A DNA stretch of 64,000 nt from Fictibacillus halophilus. Lineage in GTDB: Bacteria > Bacillota > Bacilli > Bacillales > Fictibacillaceae. Below, piece by piece: positions 18,244 to 26,027 of the stretch. How positions within the stretch are numbered: the first letter of the stretch is position 1; each line of letters begins with the position of its first letter. Position numbers and translations under genes: made by a program. The stretch lies in the NCBI RefSeq assembly GCF_016401385.1, contig NZ_JAEACF010000001.1:248001-312000 (forward strand). Direction: 5' to 3'. The notes beneath the pieces are model-generated. The model searched no databases, was not told the origin of the DNA, and saw nothing but the letters and a program-made list of their open reading frames with translations.

Positions 18244-18534
18244 TTGTCATACCAAACATATCACCTGTGCCGTAGTTATTTAGGCAGATCGGTATATATT
18301 GATTGTCATTGTGGCACAAGATATCATGGTGTTCTTAAGCACGTAGATGAGAGTAAAGCGTATATTTTACCGTATAGTTCAGAAGGTCAGGACGAGAGCA
18401 GCAACCGCTTCTTTTTTGCACCTGCATTAGTAGGACTAACACTAGGAACCATCGCCGGTCTAGCGCTAGCACCACGACCGTACCCAATCTATCCTGTCTA
18501 TCCGCCATATCCATATCCACCGTATCCGTATTAA
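18244..18534 (+). CDS. Hypothetical protein with Pro/Tyr-rich tail
   Basis: A 96-residue protein. Residues 10-45 (GRSVYIDCHCGTRYHGVLKHVDESKAYILPY) form a small beta-barrel-like pattern, then comes a hydrophobic stretch (FFFAPALVGLTLGTIAGLAL) and a repeating tail of Pro-Tyr (YPVYPPYPYPPYPY). Such tails occur in Bacillus spore-coat and cell-surface proteins, so a spore or surface role is possible but not shown. TTG 18244 is eight bases after GGGAGG. Confidence 0.7.
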   Translation: MSYQTYHLCRSYLGRSVYIDCHCGTRYHGVLKHVDESKAYILPYSSEGQDESSNRFFFAPALVGLTLGTIAGLALAPRPYPIYPVYPPYPYPPYPY

Positions 18535-18541
18535 GTTTTAT

Positions 18542-18590
18542 AAGACTGAGTTCATACTACACATTAAGTGTAGATGGATCAGTCTTTTAT
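18542..18590 (+). terminator. Intrinsic terminator after the Pro/Tyr-rich protein gene
   Basis: AAGACTGA (18542-18549) pairs with TCAGTCTT (18579-18586), with an inner hairpin CTACAC...GTGTAG, and a T-rich end. Confidence 0.8.
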
Positions 18591-18865
18591 TTTGCTCTTT
18601 ATGGATGGTTGTTTTCTAAGAGACTTCTAATGGAGTAAAGTTTGCATGAGGCACACCACACGTCACATGGAAGCGAGCGTTTCAGCGGAAAACAACTTCT
18701 TTTAAAGAGCAACAATGTATACGAAAACCGCCTTATAAAATAAACCTTTTTTACAAAAATGAGCAGGAAATGAAGAAGAAGAGAGGGAATTTAACGAATA
18801 CATAAAATTAAAAATGAATATAAATCTAGCAAATGATCACGAATTTTTTACGAGGGGGTAGTGGT
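18591..18865. other. Intergenic region with a degenerate GC-richer segment
   Basis: No gene is seen here. The segment 18640-18700 (around CATGGAAGCGAGCGTTTCAGCGG) is richer in G and C than its surroundings and resembles, in reverse, the stretch near 15311-15340 (CCGCTTTCTGTGGAGCAAGC). Both look like decayed copies of a family of short intergenic elements common in Bacillaceae; that link is by eye. Confidence 0.3.
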
Positions 18866-19204
18866 ATGAAGCTCGCGTTTTTGTTTCACCCAGTAAAAGA
18901 TTTACAAGAGTCACAGCAATATTATGAAGGGCTAGGCATGACTGAAGCCTGGCGTGAAGGTAATCAAGTACTAGGGATGTCGATGAAAGATTGTGAAGTG
19001 CAGCTGATGATAGAAGAAGATGAGCATGATCTAGGACCAGGCGGAGTGTTTTTAGTAGATAGTGTAGATGACTTCTATCATGAACATGAGGGAAAGCTGA
19101 ATTTTGTTAAATTACCTTGTACAATTCCTCCAGGAAGGTATGCGATCTATCGAGATGCAACAGGGAATCCCATCCGAATTATTGATTCTACGAATAAAGA
19201 CTAG
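18866..19204 (+). CDS. VOC (glyoxalase/bleomycin-resistance fold) family protein
   Basis: A 112-residue single-domain protein starting MKLAFLFHPVKDLQESQQYY and ending TGNPIRIIDS, the beta-alpha-beta-beta-beta pattern of one VOC half-site unit pair. Family members bind a metal and small molecules (glyoxalase, dioxygenase, fosfomycin or bleomycin resistance); the role here is unknown. ATG 18866 follows GAGGGGGT; the longer in-frame start at 18833 has no ribosome site. Confidence 0.82.
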   Translation: MKLAFLFHPVKDLQESQQYYEGLGMTEAWREGNQVLGMSMKDCEVQLMIEEDEHDLGPGGVFLVDSVDDFYHEHEGKLNFVKLPCTIPPGRYAIYRDATGNPIRIIDSTNKD

Positions 19205-19214
19205 ATATATTTGA

Positions 19215-19250
19215 AAAAACACCATCCAATTTCTCATGAATGGTGTTTTT
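19215..19250. terminator. Terminator between convergent genes
   Basis: AAACACCAT (19217-19225) pairs with ATGGTGTTT (19240-19248), with A and T runs on both sides, so it could serve both the VOC gene and the minus-strand gene at 19279. Confidence 0.75.
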
Positions 19251-19278
19251 ACTTGCTTTTTTTGAGGTAAAACAATTG

Positions 19279-19530
19279 CTAGTGATAATATTCATCGTCT
19301 TCGTTTAAAGCAGGATCATGCAAATCCCCAACGAAATTTAATAAACTGTCACCTTCAAAGTAAAAAGGTTCTGTATCCTCTAGCCAGCTTCTGTATTCTT
19401 GAAAATCTTGATTAAAGTCTCCCGAAAAGAAACGGTGTGCTACCTCGTTTGTTAGTGTATCAATGATCACGATTCCTCTGTAACTTTGGCGATCGGGTTC
19501 ATCATAATCGCATGCTATGTAATAGGCCAT
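19279..19530 (-). CDS. Acidic hypothetical protein (83 residues)
   Basis: Starts MAYYIACDYDEPDRQSYRG and ends in an acidic, aromatic tail (PALNEDDEYYH). No signal peptide or membrane helix is seen. ATG 19530 is preceded by AAAAAGGAG at normal spacing. The family is not recognised. Confidence 0.7.
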   Translation of the reverse strand: MAYYIACDYDEPDRQSYRGIVIIDTLTNEVAHRFFSGDFNQDFQEYRSWLEDTEPFYFEGDSLLNFVGDLHDPALNEDDEYYH

Positions 19531-19713
19531 AATTTTTACTCCTTTTTAAGTCATACTCATAATGTTGCAATTTAGTTCTTTTTTCATACCATTATTTTTC
19601 AGTTTCTTCATAAATTGAATGCATAAGCAATAAAACTCTAACATGGAGTTAAAACGCTCTTTACATTTCGCTAGTAAAATAAAAAATGAAGAGGACTGAA
19701 AGAGGGTCATACA

Positions 19714-19965
19714 ATGAAAACTTACTTTATGGTACAAGAAAAAATCAGACCTACTTGGATTCATGAGATGGTGGTTAAAGCGAATGAGTTTGAACAATGC
19801 CAGATCTTTTTTGAATGCAATACGTTAAGAATCAATGCAAAAAGCCACCTTAGTATGAGTCTTTTAAATGGCATGCAAGGGGTCTGTTGCGTTTCTGCAA
19901 CTGGAGAGGATAGCAGGGGTGCAGTTGATGCATTACGCAGTTTAGGAACAGGTTCATTATCATAA
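19714..19965 (+). CDS. HPr-like protein lacking the phosphorylated histidine
   Basis: An 83-residue protein with the HPr fold pattern. The best-kept block is LRINAKSHLSMSLL (residues 39-51), matching KVNAKSIMGLMSL of HPr/Crh, followed by ATGEDSRGAVDALRSL, matching AxGxDExxAxxxL. Aligning the helix ANEF with ANRF of Crh places Arg12 where HPr has His15, so PTS phosphotransfer should be impossible; the Ser46-equivalent (Ser44) is kept. It may act as a regulatory HPr relative like Crh, which also lacks His15. This is inference from a hand alignment. Confidence 0.75.
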   Translation: MKTYFMVQEKIRPTWIHEMVVKANEFEQCQIFFECNTLRINAKSHLSMSLLNGMQGVCCVSATGEDSRGAVDALRSLGTGSLS

Positions 19966-19983
19966 AAATATGTAAGATAAATT

Positions 19984-20014
19984 AAAAAAAAGCAGCCATT
20001 CGACTGCTTTTTTT
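19984..20014. terminator. Bidirectional terminator
   Basis: AAGCAG (19990-19995) and CTGCTT (20004-20009), flanked by an A-run on the left and a T-run on the right; serves the HPr-like gene and the convergent minus-strand gene. Confidence 0.8.
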
Positions 20015-20171
20015 ATTTGTTATTTTTAGGTTTAACAGTTGATCGGCTATCATGAAATTTCTTTTTAATATAGACATCTACAACTACCGACCGTGCTTGT
20101 TCAGCCTCTTTGTGCTCTTCGCGCGCTTTTTGCTCAAGCATCTCAATTTCCCTTTTATTATGCTGTGTCAA
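20013..20171 (-). CDS. Small charged hypothetical protein (52 residues)
   Basis: A short frame encoding a highly charged protein; from residue 11 it reads MLEQKAREEHKEAEQARSVV and it ends STVKPKNNK. Helix-rich, no membrane segment. TTG 20171 lies nine bases after AAAGGTGG. An internal ATG (20141), eight bases after AAGGG, is an alternative start giving 42 residues. It ends right at the bidirectional terminator, which supports it as a real gene. No family recognised. Confidence 0.5.
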   Translation of the reverse strand: MTQHNKREIEMLEQKAREEHKEAEQARSVVVDVYIKKKFHDSRSTVKPKNNK

Positions 20172-20423
20172 TTTTCTTGTCCACCTTTCTGCTGCTCACA
20201 CATTTCGTGTTATTCCCGCAAAAGAGATGAACAGGGCCCTATTCCTCTAAAAAGGAGTAATCATTAAAAAGATATGCTGCGACTCCTGTTTATATGTGTT
20301 CTATCTTGTAAAACACCTTGATTCTCAGGTGATTTATTCGCATTCATGGGGCAATGGATTAGCACTAGACTCATTGATTTTGTAAGGACGTTACATCTAA
20401 AGAAAACAACAAAACCATTTATA

Positions 20424-20462
20424 CAAAAAAAAGAGGTGCGGATTTCATACCCGCACCTCTTT
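20424..20462 (-). terminator. Intrinsic terminator of the YjcZ-type gene
   Basis: On the minus strand AGAGGTGCGG (20460-20451) pairs perfectly with CCGCACCTCT (20441-20432), followed by a run of T (20431-20425). Confidence 0.9.
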
Positions 20463-20477
20463 ATGCTGCACATAAAA

Positions 20478-20651
20478 TTAGCAGTCTTTGCCTTTATATG
20501 CCCACGAACAGCCAACAATTATGAGAAGGACAAATAGAACTACTATGATCGCAAAACTCTTGCCATAACCTCCGCCACCACAATAACCATATCCGCCACC
20601 ATATACTGGTGCGTTTGCAAGTGAAGCATTTACCGGTGAATTTGCATACAT
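20478..20651 (-). CDS. YjcZ-family sporulation protein (57 residues)
   Basis: A small Gly/Tyr-rich protein. A variable N-terminus is followed by [17 protein letters not shown] and then the hydrophobic family core [16 protein letters not shown] (about residues 35-50) and KGKDC. These peptides belong to the YjcZ family and are made in Bacillus spores. AAGGAGGAG precedes ATG 20651. It has its own terminator. A second, shorter member lies at 58344-58460. Confidence 0.85.
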   Translation of the reverse strand: MYANSPVNASLANAPVYGGGYGYCGGGGYGKSFAIIVVLFVLLIIVGCSWAYKGKDC

Positions 20652-20831
20652 TCTAAAAACTCCTCCTTAAAAGTGTACTTTCGACTTCGATACATTATAT
20701 GTAAACTCCAGAAAGCGTGTATGGACAAATGATTAGATTTTGAGGAAATAGGCAGATGTAATAATTGAAAAGAAATTGTGATGTTACGATTGTGTGGAAA
20801 TGGGGTAAATGTAAGCAAGGAGGCGTTATTC

Positions 20832-21137
20832 ATGCAAACTACAACTCAAACTCAAACTCAAATGAAAACAACGAGTAAATTATTGAAAACACAATCATGG
20901 GCCTTGATTGGTCTAGGTACAGGAGCGTTAGTATGGCTCTCCTTCAAACCAAACCGTATTAAAACAAAAATGAAATTTAAAGATATGAAACGCAGAGTTC
21001 GCCCTCATCACATTGATCGTACGCAACTACCTATCAATAAAGCAGGCCACCCTGATCCAATGGATGTTGATGACAACAAGATGGTTGAAGAAGGGGCTAT
21101 GTACTCTGTCAACTACTACAATGATAAAAAAGGTTAA
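20832..21137 (+). CDS. Small membrane protein, unknown function
   Basis: A 101-residue protein. A Thr/Gln-rich start (MQTTTQTQTQMKTTSK) precedes one membrane helix (SWALIGLGTGALVWLSF, about 24-40), then a basic segment (KPNRIKTKMKFKDMKRRVR) and a polar C-terminus. ATG 20832 is eight bases after AAGGAGG; a longer in-frame start at 20778 has no ribosome site. The family is not recognised. It has its own terminator. Confidence 0.75.
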   Translation: MQTTTQTQTQMKTTSKLLKTQSWALIGLGTGALVWLSFKPNRIKTKMKFKDMKRRVRPHHIDRTQLPINKAGHPDPMDVDDNKMVEEGAMYSVNYYNDKKG

Positions 21138-21165
21138 AAGGATGGGAGTCGCCCATCCTTTTTTC
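21138..21165 (+). terminator. Intrinsic terminator
   Basis: AAGGATGGG (21138-21146) pairs with CCCATCCTT (21152-21160) and a T-tract follows. The stem begins directly after the stop codon. Confidence 0.92.
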
Positions 21166-21393
21166 TTTGTTTTAAAGCCTTTAAGAACACTGCATTAATA
21201 GTGGAATTGCTAGTTTTACGGCTAAGAAAGTACGCGAATGCGGCTGAATCTTGAAACATATTGGTTGAAATTATGGGTCTTTCTGACGATACGTCATGTA
21301 AAAAAATGTCCGCTTTTGTAAGATTACTTCTTCTTTTGGTGAATCTATTTTCAAGAATAAGAAAAGCAGTCATAATAAGCGAGAGGTATAAAA

Positions 21394-21588
21394 ATGACAC
21401 AAGAGGAGCGGATTTTCGTGGAGAAAAAAGAATGGAATAACTCTCTTCTCATGGAATGTATTAAAGAAAAAAAAGAGAAGCTGGTAGAGGTTGCTGATCG
21501 CAATGGATTAACCAGCAATGAAACGGTAAAATGCAGTCAAGAGTTAGATGTTTTGCTAAATGTGTATCAAAGACAATTTTCATTCTAA
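21394..21588 (+). CDS. Spo0E-like aspartyl-phosphate phosphatase
   Basis: A 64-residue helical-hairpin protein with the Spo0E family signature SQELDVLLNVYQ (residues 49-60). Proteins of this type remove phosphate from Spo0A-P and delay sporulation. GAGAGGT precedes ATG 21394. It converges with a minus-strand gene whose stop codon abuts its own. The phosphatase family is clear; whether Spo0A is the target in this organism is inferred. Confidence 0.85.
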   Translation: MTQEERIFVEKKEWNNSLLMECIKEKKEKLVEVADRNGLTSNETVKCSQELDVLLNVYQRQFSF

Positions 21589-21783
21589 TTATCGTTTATT
21601 GAAGATGAGTTCATCTGTTAGTTGATCGATACGAAGTAGGATCGCTTTTTTTGTTACCAAAGGATAATTACAGTGAAACTCTGATAAAAGTTCACGTATC
21701 TCCTGAATCAGGGTAAATTCTTGTTCAGGCATAGATTTAGATGATTCGCTTTTAGTCTTAAATTGAATCAGATTGTCCTTCAC
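21589..21783 (-). CDS. Hypothetical helical protein (64 residues)
   Basis: Starts MKDNLIQFKTKSESSK (GTG start at 21783, five bases after GGGGTG) and is mostly alpha-helical, ending RIDQLTDELIFNKR. No membrane segment. It converges with the Spo0E-like gene with no space between stop codons. The family is not recognised; the call rests on the ribosome site and open frame. Confidence 0.5.
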   Translation of the reverse strand: MKDNLIQFKTKSESSKSMPEQEFTLIQEIRELLSEFHCNYPLVTKKAILLRIDQLTDELIFNKR

Positions 21784-21937
21784 ATCAACACCCCATTTTT
21801 AAATTGTGTTGGATACTACTTCCATAGAAGGATTTAAATACCTTCTAAAAGTCGAAATGTTTCCTTTCTACAGCAGAATGTGACAATATCTTTTTAGGGA
21901 ACAAAATTTGGCTTTAAAATGGGAGGCTATTAAACAG

Positions 21938-22774
21938 ATGACAACAATTAAATCATTGCAAGATACGACTGTCTTACACAATGGAGTTGAGATGCCATGG
22001 TTTGGACTTGGTGTATTTAAAGTTGAAGATGGACAAGAAGTAATCGATTCTGTTAAATGGGCAATCGAAGCGGGATATAAGAGCATTGATACAGCAGCTA
22101 TCTACAAAAATGAAGAAGGTGTTGGACAAGCTATAAAAGAAGCGGGTGTTCCTCGCGAAGAATTGTTCATCACAACAAAAGTTTGGAACGCTGACCAAGG
22201 CTATGAGTCAACACTTGCCGCTTTTGAAGAGAGTATGAACAAGCTTGGTCTTGAATATCTTGATCTATATTTGGTTCACTGGCCGGTAAAAGGAAAGTAC
22301 AAAGAAACGTGGCGTGCACTCGAAAAGCTTTATAAGGATGGAAAAGTAAAAGCGATCGGTGTGTCGAACTTCCAAGTTCACCACCTAGAAGACATCTTGG
22401 CAGTTTGTGAGATCAAACCGATGGTCAACCAGGTAGAATACCATCCGCGTTTGGCACAAAAAGAGCTTCTCTTATTCTGTAAAGATAACAACATCCAACT
22501 GGAAGCATGGAGCCCGCTAATGCAAGGTGAGTTGCTAAATGAGCCATCATTGGTGGAACTAGCGAAGAAGCACGGAAAATCTGTAGCACAAATCATCCTT
22601 CGTTGGGATGTTCAAAACGGCGTTGTAACGATTCCGAAATCTGTAAAACAACACCGTATCGTAGAGAATGCAGATATCTTTGATTTTGAATTATCTCTAG
22701 AAGATATGGCGAAAATTGATGCGTTAAATGAAGATCGTCGCATCGGTCCAGACCCAGACAACTTCGACTTTTAA
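21938..22774 (+). CDS. yvgN: Aldo/keto reductase, glyoxal/methylglyoxal reductase YvgN type
   Basis: A 278-residue AKR with the TIM-barrel motifs and a full catalytic tetrad: Asp51, Tyr56 ([13 protein letters not shown]), Lys81 and His114 (LVHWP). The sequence is very close to B. subtilis YvgN throughout ([46 protein letters not shown]). YvgN uses NADPH to reduce glyoxal and methylglyoxal. ATG 21938 was chosen because it matches the family start; GGGAGGC lies about 12 bases upstream. An in-frame TTG at 21908 is possible but unlikely. Confidence 0.92.
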   Translation: MTTIKSLQDTTVLHNGVEMPWFGLGVFKVEDGQEVIDSVKWAIEAGYKSIDTAAIYKNEEGVGQAIKEAGVPREELFITTKVWNADQGYESTLAAFEESMNKLGLEYLDLYLVHWPVKGKYKETWRALEKLYKDGKVKAIGVSNFQVHHLEDILAVCEIKPMVNQVEYHPRLAQKELLLFCKDNNIQLEAWSPLMQGELLNEPSLVELAKKHGKSVAQIILRWDVQNGVVTIPKSVKQHRIVENADIFDFELSLEDMAKIDALNEDRRIGPDPDNFDF

Positions 22775-22777
22775 GAA

Positions 22778-22796
22778 GGGGTCTGACCCCAAACAA
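22778..22796. repeat. Short palindromic repeat GGGGTCTGACCCC, copy 1
   Basis: The palindrome (22778-22790) plus AAACAA follows three bases after the yvgN stop codon. The same 18 bases (GGGTCTGACCCCAAACAA) recur at 38319-38336. Confidence 0.7.
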
Positions 22797-22817
22797 ATAC
22801 AAAAATTCACATTTCGT

Positions 22818-22851
22818 CCACGTGGAATCTACAGATTCTACGTGGTTTTTT
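22818..22851 (+). terminator. Intrinsic terminator of yvgN
   Basis: CCACGT-GAATCT and AGATTC-ACGTGG form an interrupted 12-bp stem (22818-22845) followed by seven T. Confidence 0.85.
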
Positions 22852-23002
22852 TATTTCTTAGATATTCGAGAATAAACCTTAGGAATGTTGTATCACTCAA
22901 TTATTAAGGGTATAAGCTTAAGTAAACGGTTGTACGTACATAATGAGTAGGAGTAAATAGTCATCAAACATATTTTAGATTATTTAAAACAAAACAATAT
23001 AG

Positions 23003-23057
23003 TTACTTGACAAAAGTAAGTGATGAATTATATACTTAACTTACAAAAAATAAGTTA
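23003..23057 (+). promoter_or_regulatory. Promoter with TACT-N7-AGTA box (YodB/CatR type) and a second palindrome
   Basis: TTGACA (23007-23012) and TATACT (23031-23036), 18 bases apart. Over the -35 lies TTACTT-N5-AAGTAA (23003-23019), which contains TACT-N7-AGTA, the consensus of the quinone-sensing DUF24/HxlR regulators YodB and CatR. A second perfect inverted repeat, TAACTTA-N7-TAAGTTA (23037-23057), covers the expected transcription start. Either could be an operator for thiol- or quinone-responsive repression of the genes that follow. Confidence 0.7.
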
Positions 23058-23083
23058 CATGATATTGAAAGGATGTTTTGAAT

Positions 23084-24034
23084 ATGACGATGCATACAGA
23101 TGGAATTCACCATATAACTGCGATTGTTGGTAATCCTCAAGAAAATGTAGATTTTTATGCTGGTGTTCTGGGGCTTAGACTTGTAAAAAAAACTGTAAAC
23201 TTTGATGACCCAGGAACGTATCACCTTTATTTTGGTGACGAAGGAGGAAGCCCGGGAACGATCATGACGTTTTTTCCTTGGCCGGATGCTTATAGGGGAA
23301 GAGTAGGTTCAGGTCAGGTTGGAACTACATCCTTTGTTGTACCAGAAGGTTCTTTACCTTTTTGGGAAGAAAGGCTTGTGAAATTCTCCGTAGAGTATAA
23401 AAAGACTGTCCGCTTTCAAGAAGAATATCTAGAATTCCACGATCCTCATGGATTGCGTCTAGAAATTGTAGCAAGACAAGAAGGTAAGAATAGTGAATGG
23501 TCATTTGGCGAGGTTACTGCTCAACATGCAATTAAAGGCTTTGGAGGAGCGGTACTACTTTCAGCGGCTCCACAGGAGACAGAACGAGTCCTTACAGAAG
23601 TGATGGGGTTAGTAAAAGTGGGGCAAGACGGAGATTACATCAGGTTTCACGCAAAAAGTGATATTGGAAATGTAATTGATATCAAACTATCTCCTGAAGC
23701 AAGAGGAGTGAGTGGAGTAGGAACGGTTCACCATATCGCCTGGCGAGCTTCTTCTTATGAAGAACATGAACAATGGCAGCAACATGTGAAACAAAGGGAA
23801 TTTCAAGTAACAGAAATCATTGATAGACAATATTTTAACGCTATTTATTTCCGTGAAGAAGGCGGAATACTTTTTGAAATCGCAACTGACCCACCAGGGT
23901 TTACACGTGATGAATCAGAAGAAGAGTTAGGAAAGAAACTATTACTTCCACCATGGCTTGAGCCTCACCGAGAACAGATTGAGAATCATCTACAACCCGC
24001 TGAAGCAAGAATTTTAAAGGAGGATATCCGATGA
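23084..24034 (+). CDS. Ring-cleaving dioxygenase (two VOC domains; MhqA/MhqE/MhqO type)
   Basis: A 316-residue extradiol-type dioxygenase made of two VOC repeats. Metal ligands appear as His in DGIHHITAIVG (residues 7-17), His in TVHHIAW and Glu in ILFEIATDPPGF. The MhqA/E/O paralogues of B. subtilis open the ring of hydroquinones and are induced by quinones through MhqR. Here the promoter instead carries a YodB/CatR-like box. ATG 23084 follows AAAGGA; an in-frame TTG at 23078 is too close to it. The gene overlaps the next hydrolase gene by four bases. Confidence 0.88.
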   Translation: MTMHTDGIHHITAIVGNPQENVDFYAGVLGLRLVKKTVNFDDPGTYHLYFGDEGGSPGTIMTFFPWPDAYRGRVGSGQVGTTSFVVPEGSLPFWEERLVKFSVEYKKTVRFQEEYLEFHDPHGLRLEIVARQEGKNSEWSFGEVTAQHAIKGFGGAVLLSAAPQETERVLTEVMGLVKVGQDGDYIRFHAKSDIGNVIDIKLSPEARGVSGVGTVHHIAWRASSYEEHEQWQQHVKQREFQVTEIIDRQYFNAIYFREEGGILFEIATDPPGFTRDESEEELGKKLLLPPWLEPHREQIENHLQPAEARILKEDIR

Positions 24035-24639
24035 TCCATCTATTTAAAAAAGGCACAGATGTAAACAAGCCTGTACTCTTGTTATTACACGGTACTGGAG
24101 GAAATGAGAACGACTTACTTTCCTTAGCAGAAATGATCTCACCAGAATCATCCGTATTGAGCGTTCGAGGAAATGTTTCTGAAAACGGTATGCCGAGATT
24201 TTTCCGCCGGCTAGCAGAGGGAGTCTTTGATGAAGAAGACTTAATCTTTCGTACAAAAGAGCTTTATGAGTTTATCGAAGAAGCAGCAAAAAAGTATGAA
24301 TTTAACCGTGATCAAGTAGTAGCTGTCGGCTATTCGAACGGCGCTAACATTGCAGGAAGTTTAATTTTCCACTATGAAAATTCATTAAAAGGAGCCATCC
24401 TTCATCATCCGATGGTACCTAGACGCGGAATTGAGCTTCCGAAGCTAAACGGACTTCCTGTATTTATCGGTGCGGGAAAAAACGATCCAATCTGTTCACC
24501 TCAAGAAACTGAAGAGTTAGAGCACCTGTTGAACAATGCTGGGGCAAAAGTACATCTGAAATGGGATAACATGGGGCATCAGTTATCAAGAGCTGAAGTA
24601 GAAGAAGCGGCTGAATGGTTTAACAAACACTTGCTATAA
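24031..24639 (+). CDS. Phospholipase/carboxylesterase family hydrolase (MhqD type)
   Basis: A 202-residue alpha/beta hydrolase. The oxyanion motif LLLHGTGGNENDL is near residue 17, the nucleophile is Ser102 in GYSNG, and Asp152 (GKNDPIC) and His183 (MGHQLS) complete the triad. B. subtilis MhqD is the partner of the dioxygenase MhqE in quinone detoxification. AAAGGAGG is ideal, and ATGA links it to the dioxygenase stop, so they form an operon. Confidence 0.9.
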   Translation: MIHLFKKGTDVNKPVLLLLHGTGGNENDLLSLAEMISPESSVLSVRGNVSENGMPRFFRRLAEGVFDEEDLIFRTKELYEFIEEAAKKYEFNRDQVVAVGYSNGANIAGSLIFHYENSLKGAILHHPMVPRRGIELPKLNGLPVFIGAGKNDPICSPQETEELEHLLNNAGAKVHLKWDNMGHQLSRAEVEEAAEWFNKHLL

Positions 24640-24769
24640 GTCATTGTTGTTAAAGTTAAGTCACATCCTAAGACAAATAGATCATTCAGATCGATAATTG
24701 TTACGATTAATTCATTCATAAGAATATATGCTCATCATACAAAAAACTGAGTAAAGTGGGTGAAGATTC

Positions 24770-25381
24770 TTGAAGTCCATCGATCCTCAAGATTTATCGA
24801 TAAAAGAGAATTATAAGTTTCTAACCGGAAGCATTATTCCTAGACCGATTGCGTTCGTTACGACCCTTTCATCAGAAGGAGTGCTTAACGCTGCTCCATT
24901 TAGCTATTTTAATGCATTAACTTCCAATCCTCCTTTAATCGCCATCTCCATTGGGAGGAAGGATGGTATTCAAAAGGATACGTCCCGGAATGCAGAAGAG
25001 CTAGGAGAATTCGTCGTTCACATTCCAGACGAAACGTATATAGAAGCTGTAAACCTAACCGCTGCTAACCTTGAGCCAGATCAAAGCGAGGTTGAACTTG
25101 CTAATTTGACGAAGGCTCAATCGGTAAAGGTGGATGTTCCAGGCATCGCTGAATCGAAAATACGCATGGAATGTGTAGTTGAACAGATCATTCCTCTTGG
25201 AGGTACACCAGACAAACCATCCACTGATCTGTTAATCGGAAGAGTTGTTCATTATCATATCTCAGATGAACTCTATCAGGATGGAAGAATAGATGCTGAT
25301 AAGTTAAGGCCAGTTGGCAGATTAGCAGGATCGAATTACGTAAAGCTTGGAGAGACTTTTTCGCTAGAACGGCCAGAATAG
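24770..25381 (+). CDS. Flavin reductase family (FMN-binding) protein
   Basis: A 203-residue flavin-reductase-like split-barrel protein (YwrF-like). Signature stretches are GSIIPRPIAFVTT (about 20-32), LNAAPFSYFNALTSNPPLIAISIG and the late RPVGRLAGSNYVKLGE. It probably binds FMN and uses NAD(P)H to provide reduced flavin or to reduce quinones. TTG 24770 follows GGGTG. It is 130 bases after the MhqD-like gene; the shared theme is quinone or oxidative stress, and co-transcription is possible. Confidence 0.87.
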   Translation: MKSIDPQDLSIKENYKFLTGSIIPRPIAFVTTLSSEGVLNAAPFSYFNALTSNPPLIAISIGRKDGIQKDTSRNAEELGEFVVHIPDETYIEAVNLTAANLEPDQSEVELANLTKAQSVKVDVPGIAESKIRMECVVEQIIPLGGTPDKPSTDLLIGRVVHYHISDELYQDGRIDADKLRPVGRLAGSNYVKLGETFSLERPE

Positions 25382-25386
25382 TTTTT

Positions 25387-25414
25387 AACCTTCCTCGTTA
25401 GAGGGAGGTTTTTT
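25387..25414 (+). terminator. Intrinsic terminator
   Basis: AACCTTCCTC and GAGGGAGGTT pair around GTTA (25387-25410), then a T-tract. Confidence 0.92.
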
Positions 25415-26027
25415 GTTGTTTTCAATTGATTTACGAGATGAACCTTGTCAAAAAACGACACTAGATAGAGTCCGAAATTCAATTATTTTTACAAACGATC
25501 ATACTTAGAATATTCGATTACTATTTTTTTAATAGGTAGATATAACGTTTTTTCCGACATAAGACCTGCATCTAATAAAGGAACAATGTCTCACTAATGA
25601 ATTCGTAAAGCTTCCTGAATCACTGCCATCATAAAATCACAATGAAAATATTGGAAGTAATCTAGTTTCTTTTTAATACGAAAAAAGGGACTGAGTCCTC
25701 AATTTTACGGCGCCTTATTTTATATTACAAAAACAAGTAGTTATGTACCGTGCCATAAGTTTTACAATCTAGGAAAAATAAATGTAAAGAAAAAAATGGC
25801 TAATCAAAAGTCACGGGTTAGTAGATTAGCAGTCATACAAAGGATTTATTTTCCAATTACTAGTACTTTTCGCGACAAATTATTACATAATTTTACAGAG
25901 TCGTTCCGTTAACCTTTATATAACAACAAAGAATTACTATATTTTCATAAAAAGTACAGGAGGTGTGACAGAATTCTTGCTAGGTTAGATCAACCAAAAA
26001 CAAATAGACCAGGGAGGGAAAAGTTAC
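25415..26027. other. 613-base intergenic region before the large protease gene
   Basis: No plus-strand gene is seen. A palindrome GGGACTGAGTCCT lies at 25687-25699. On the minus strand a short protein-like frame (RIKKKLDYFQYFHCDF..., ending LRIH and stop, about 25590-25700) follows it; it has no start codon with a ribosome site and may be the relic of a gene or mobile element. The last 100 bases are AT-rich and should carry the protease promoter, and GGGAGGG precedes the protease start. Confidence 0.4.

Noticed and set aside
20264..20518. An 84-residue minus-strand open frame
   Set aside because: It runs through the perfect terminator at 20424-20462 and overlaps the end of the YjcZ gene; composition is not protein-like.
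21134..21400. An 88-residue minus-strand open frame (MSFLYLSLIM...)
   Set aside because: GTG start without a ribosome site; overlaps the terminator of one gene and the start of the Spo0E-like gene.
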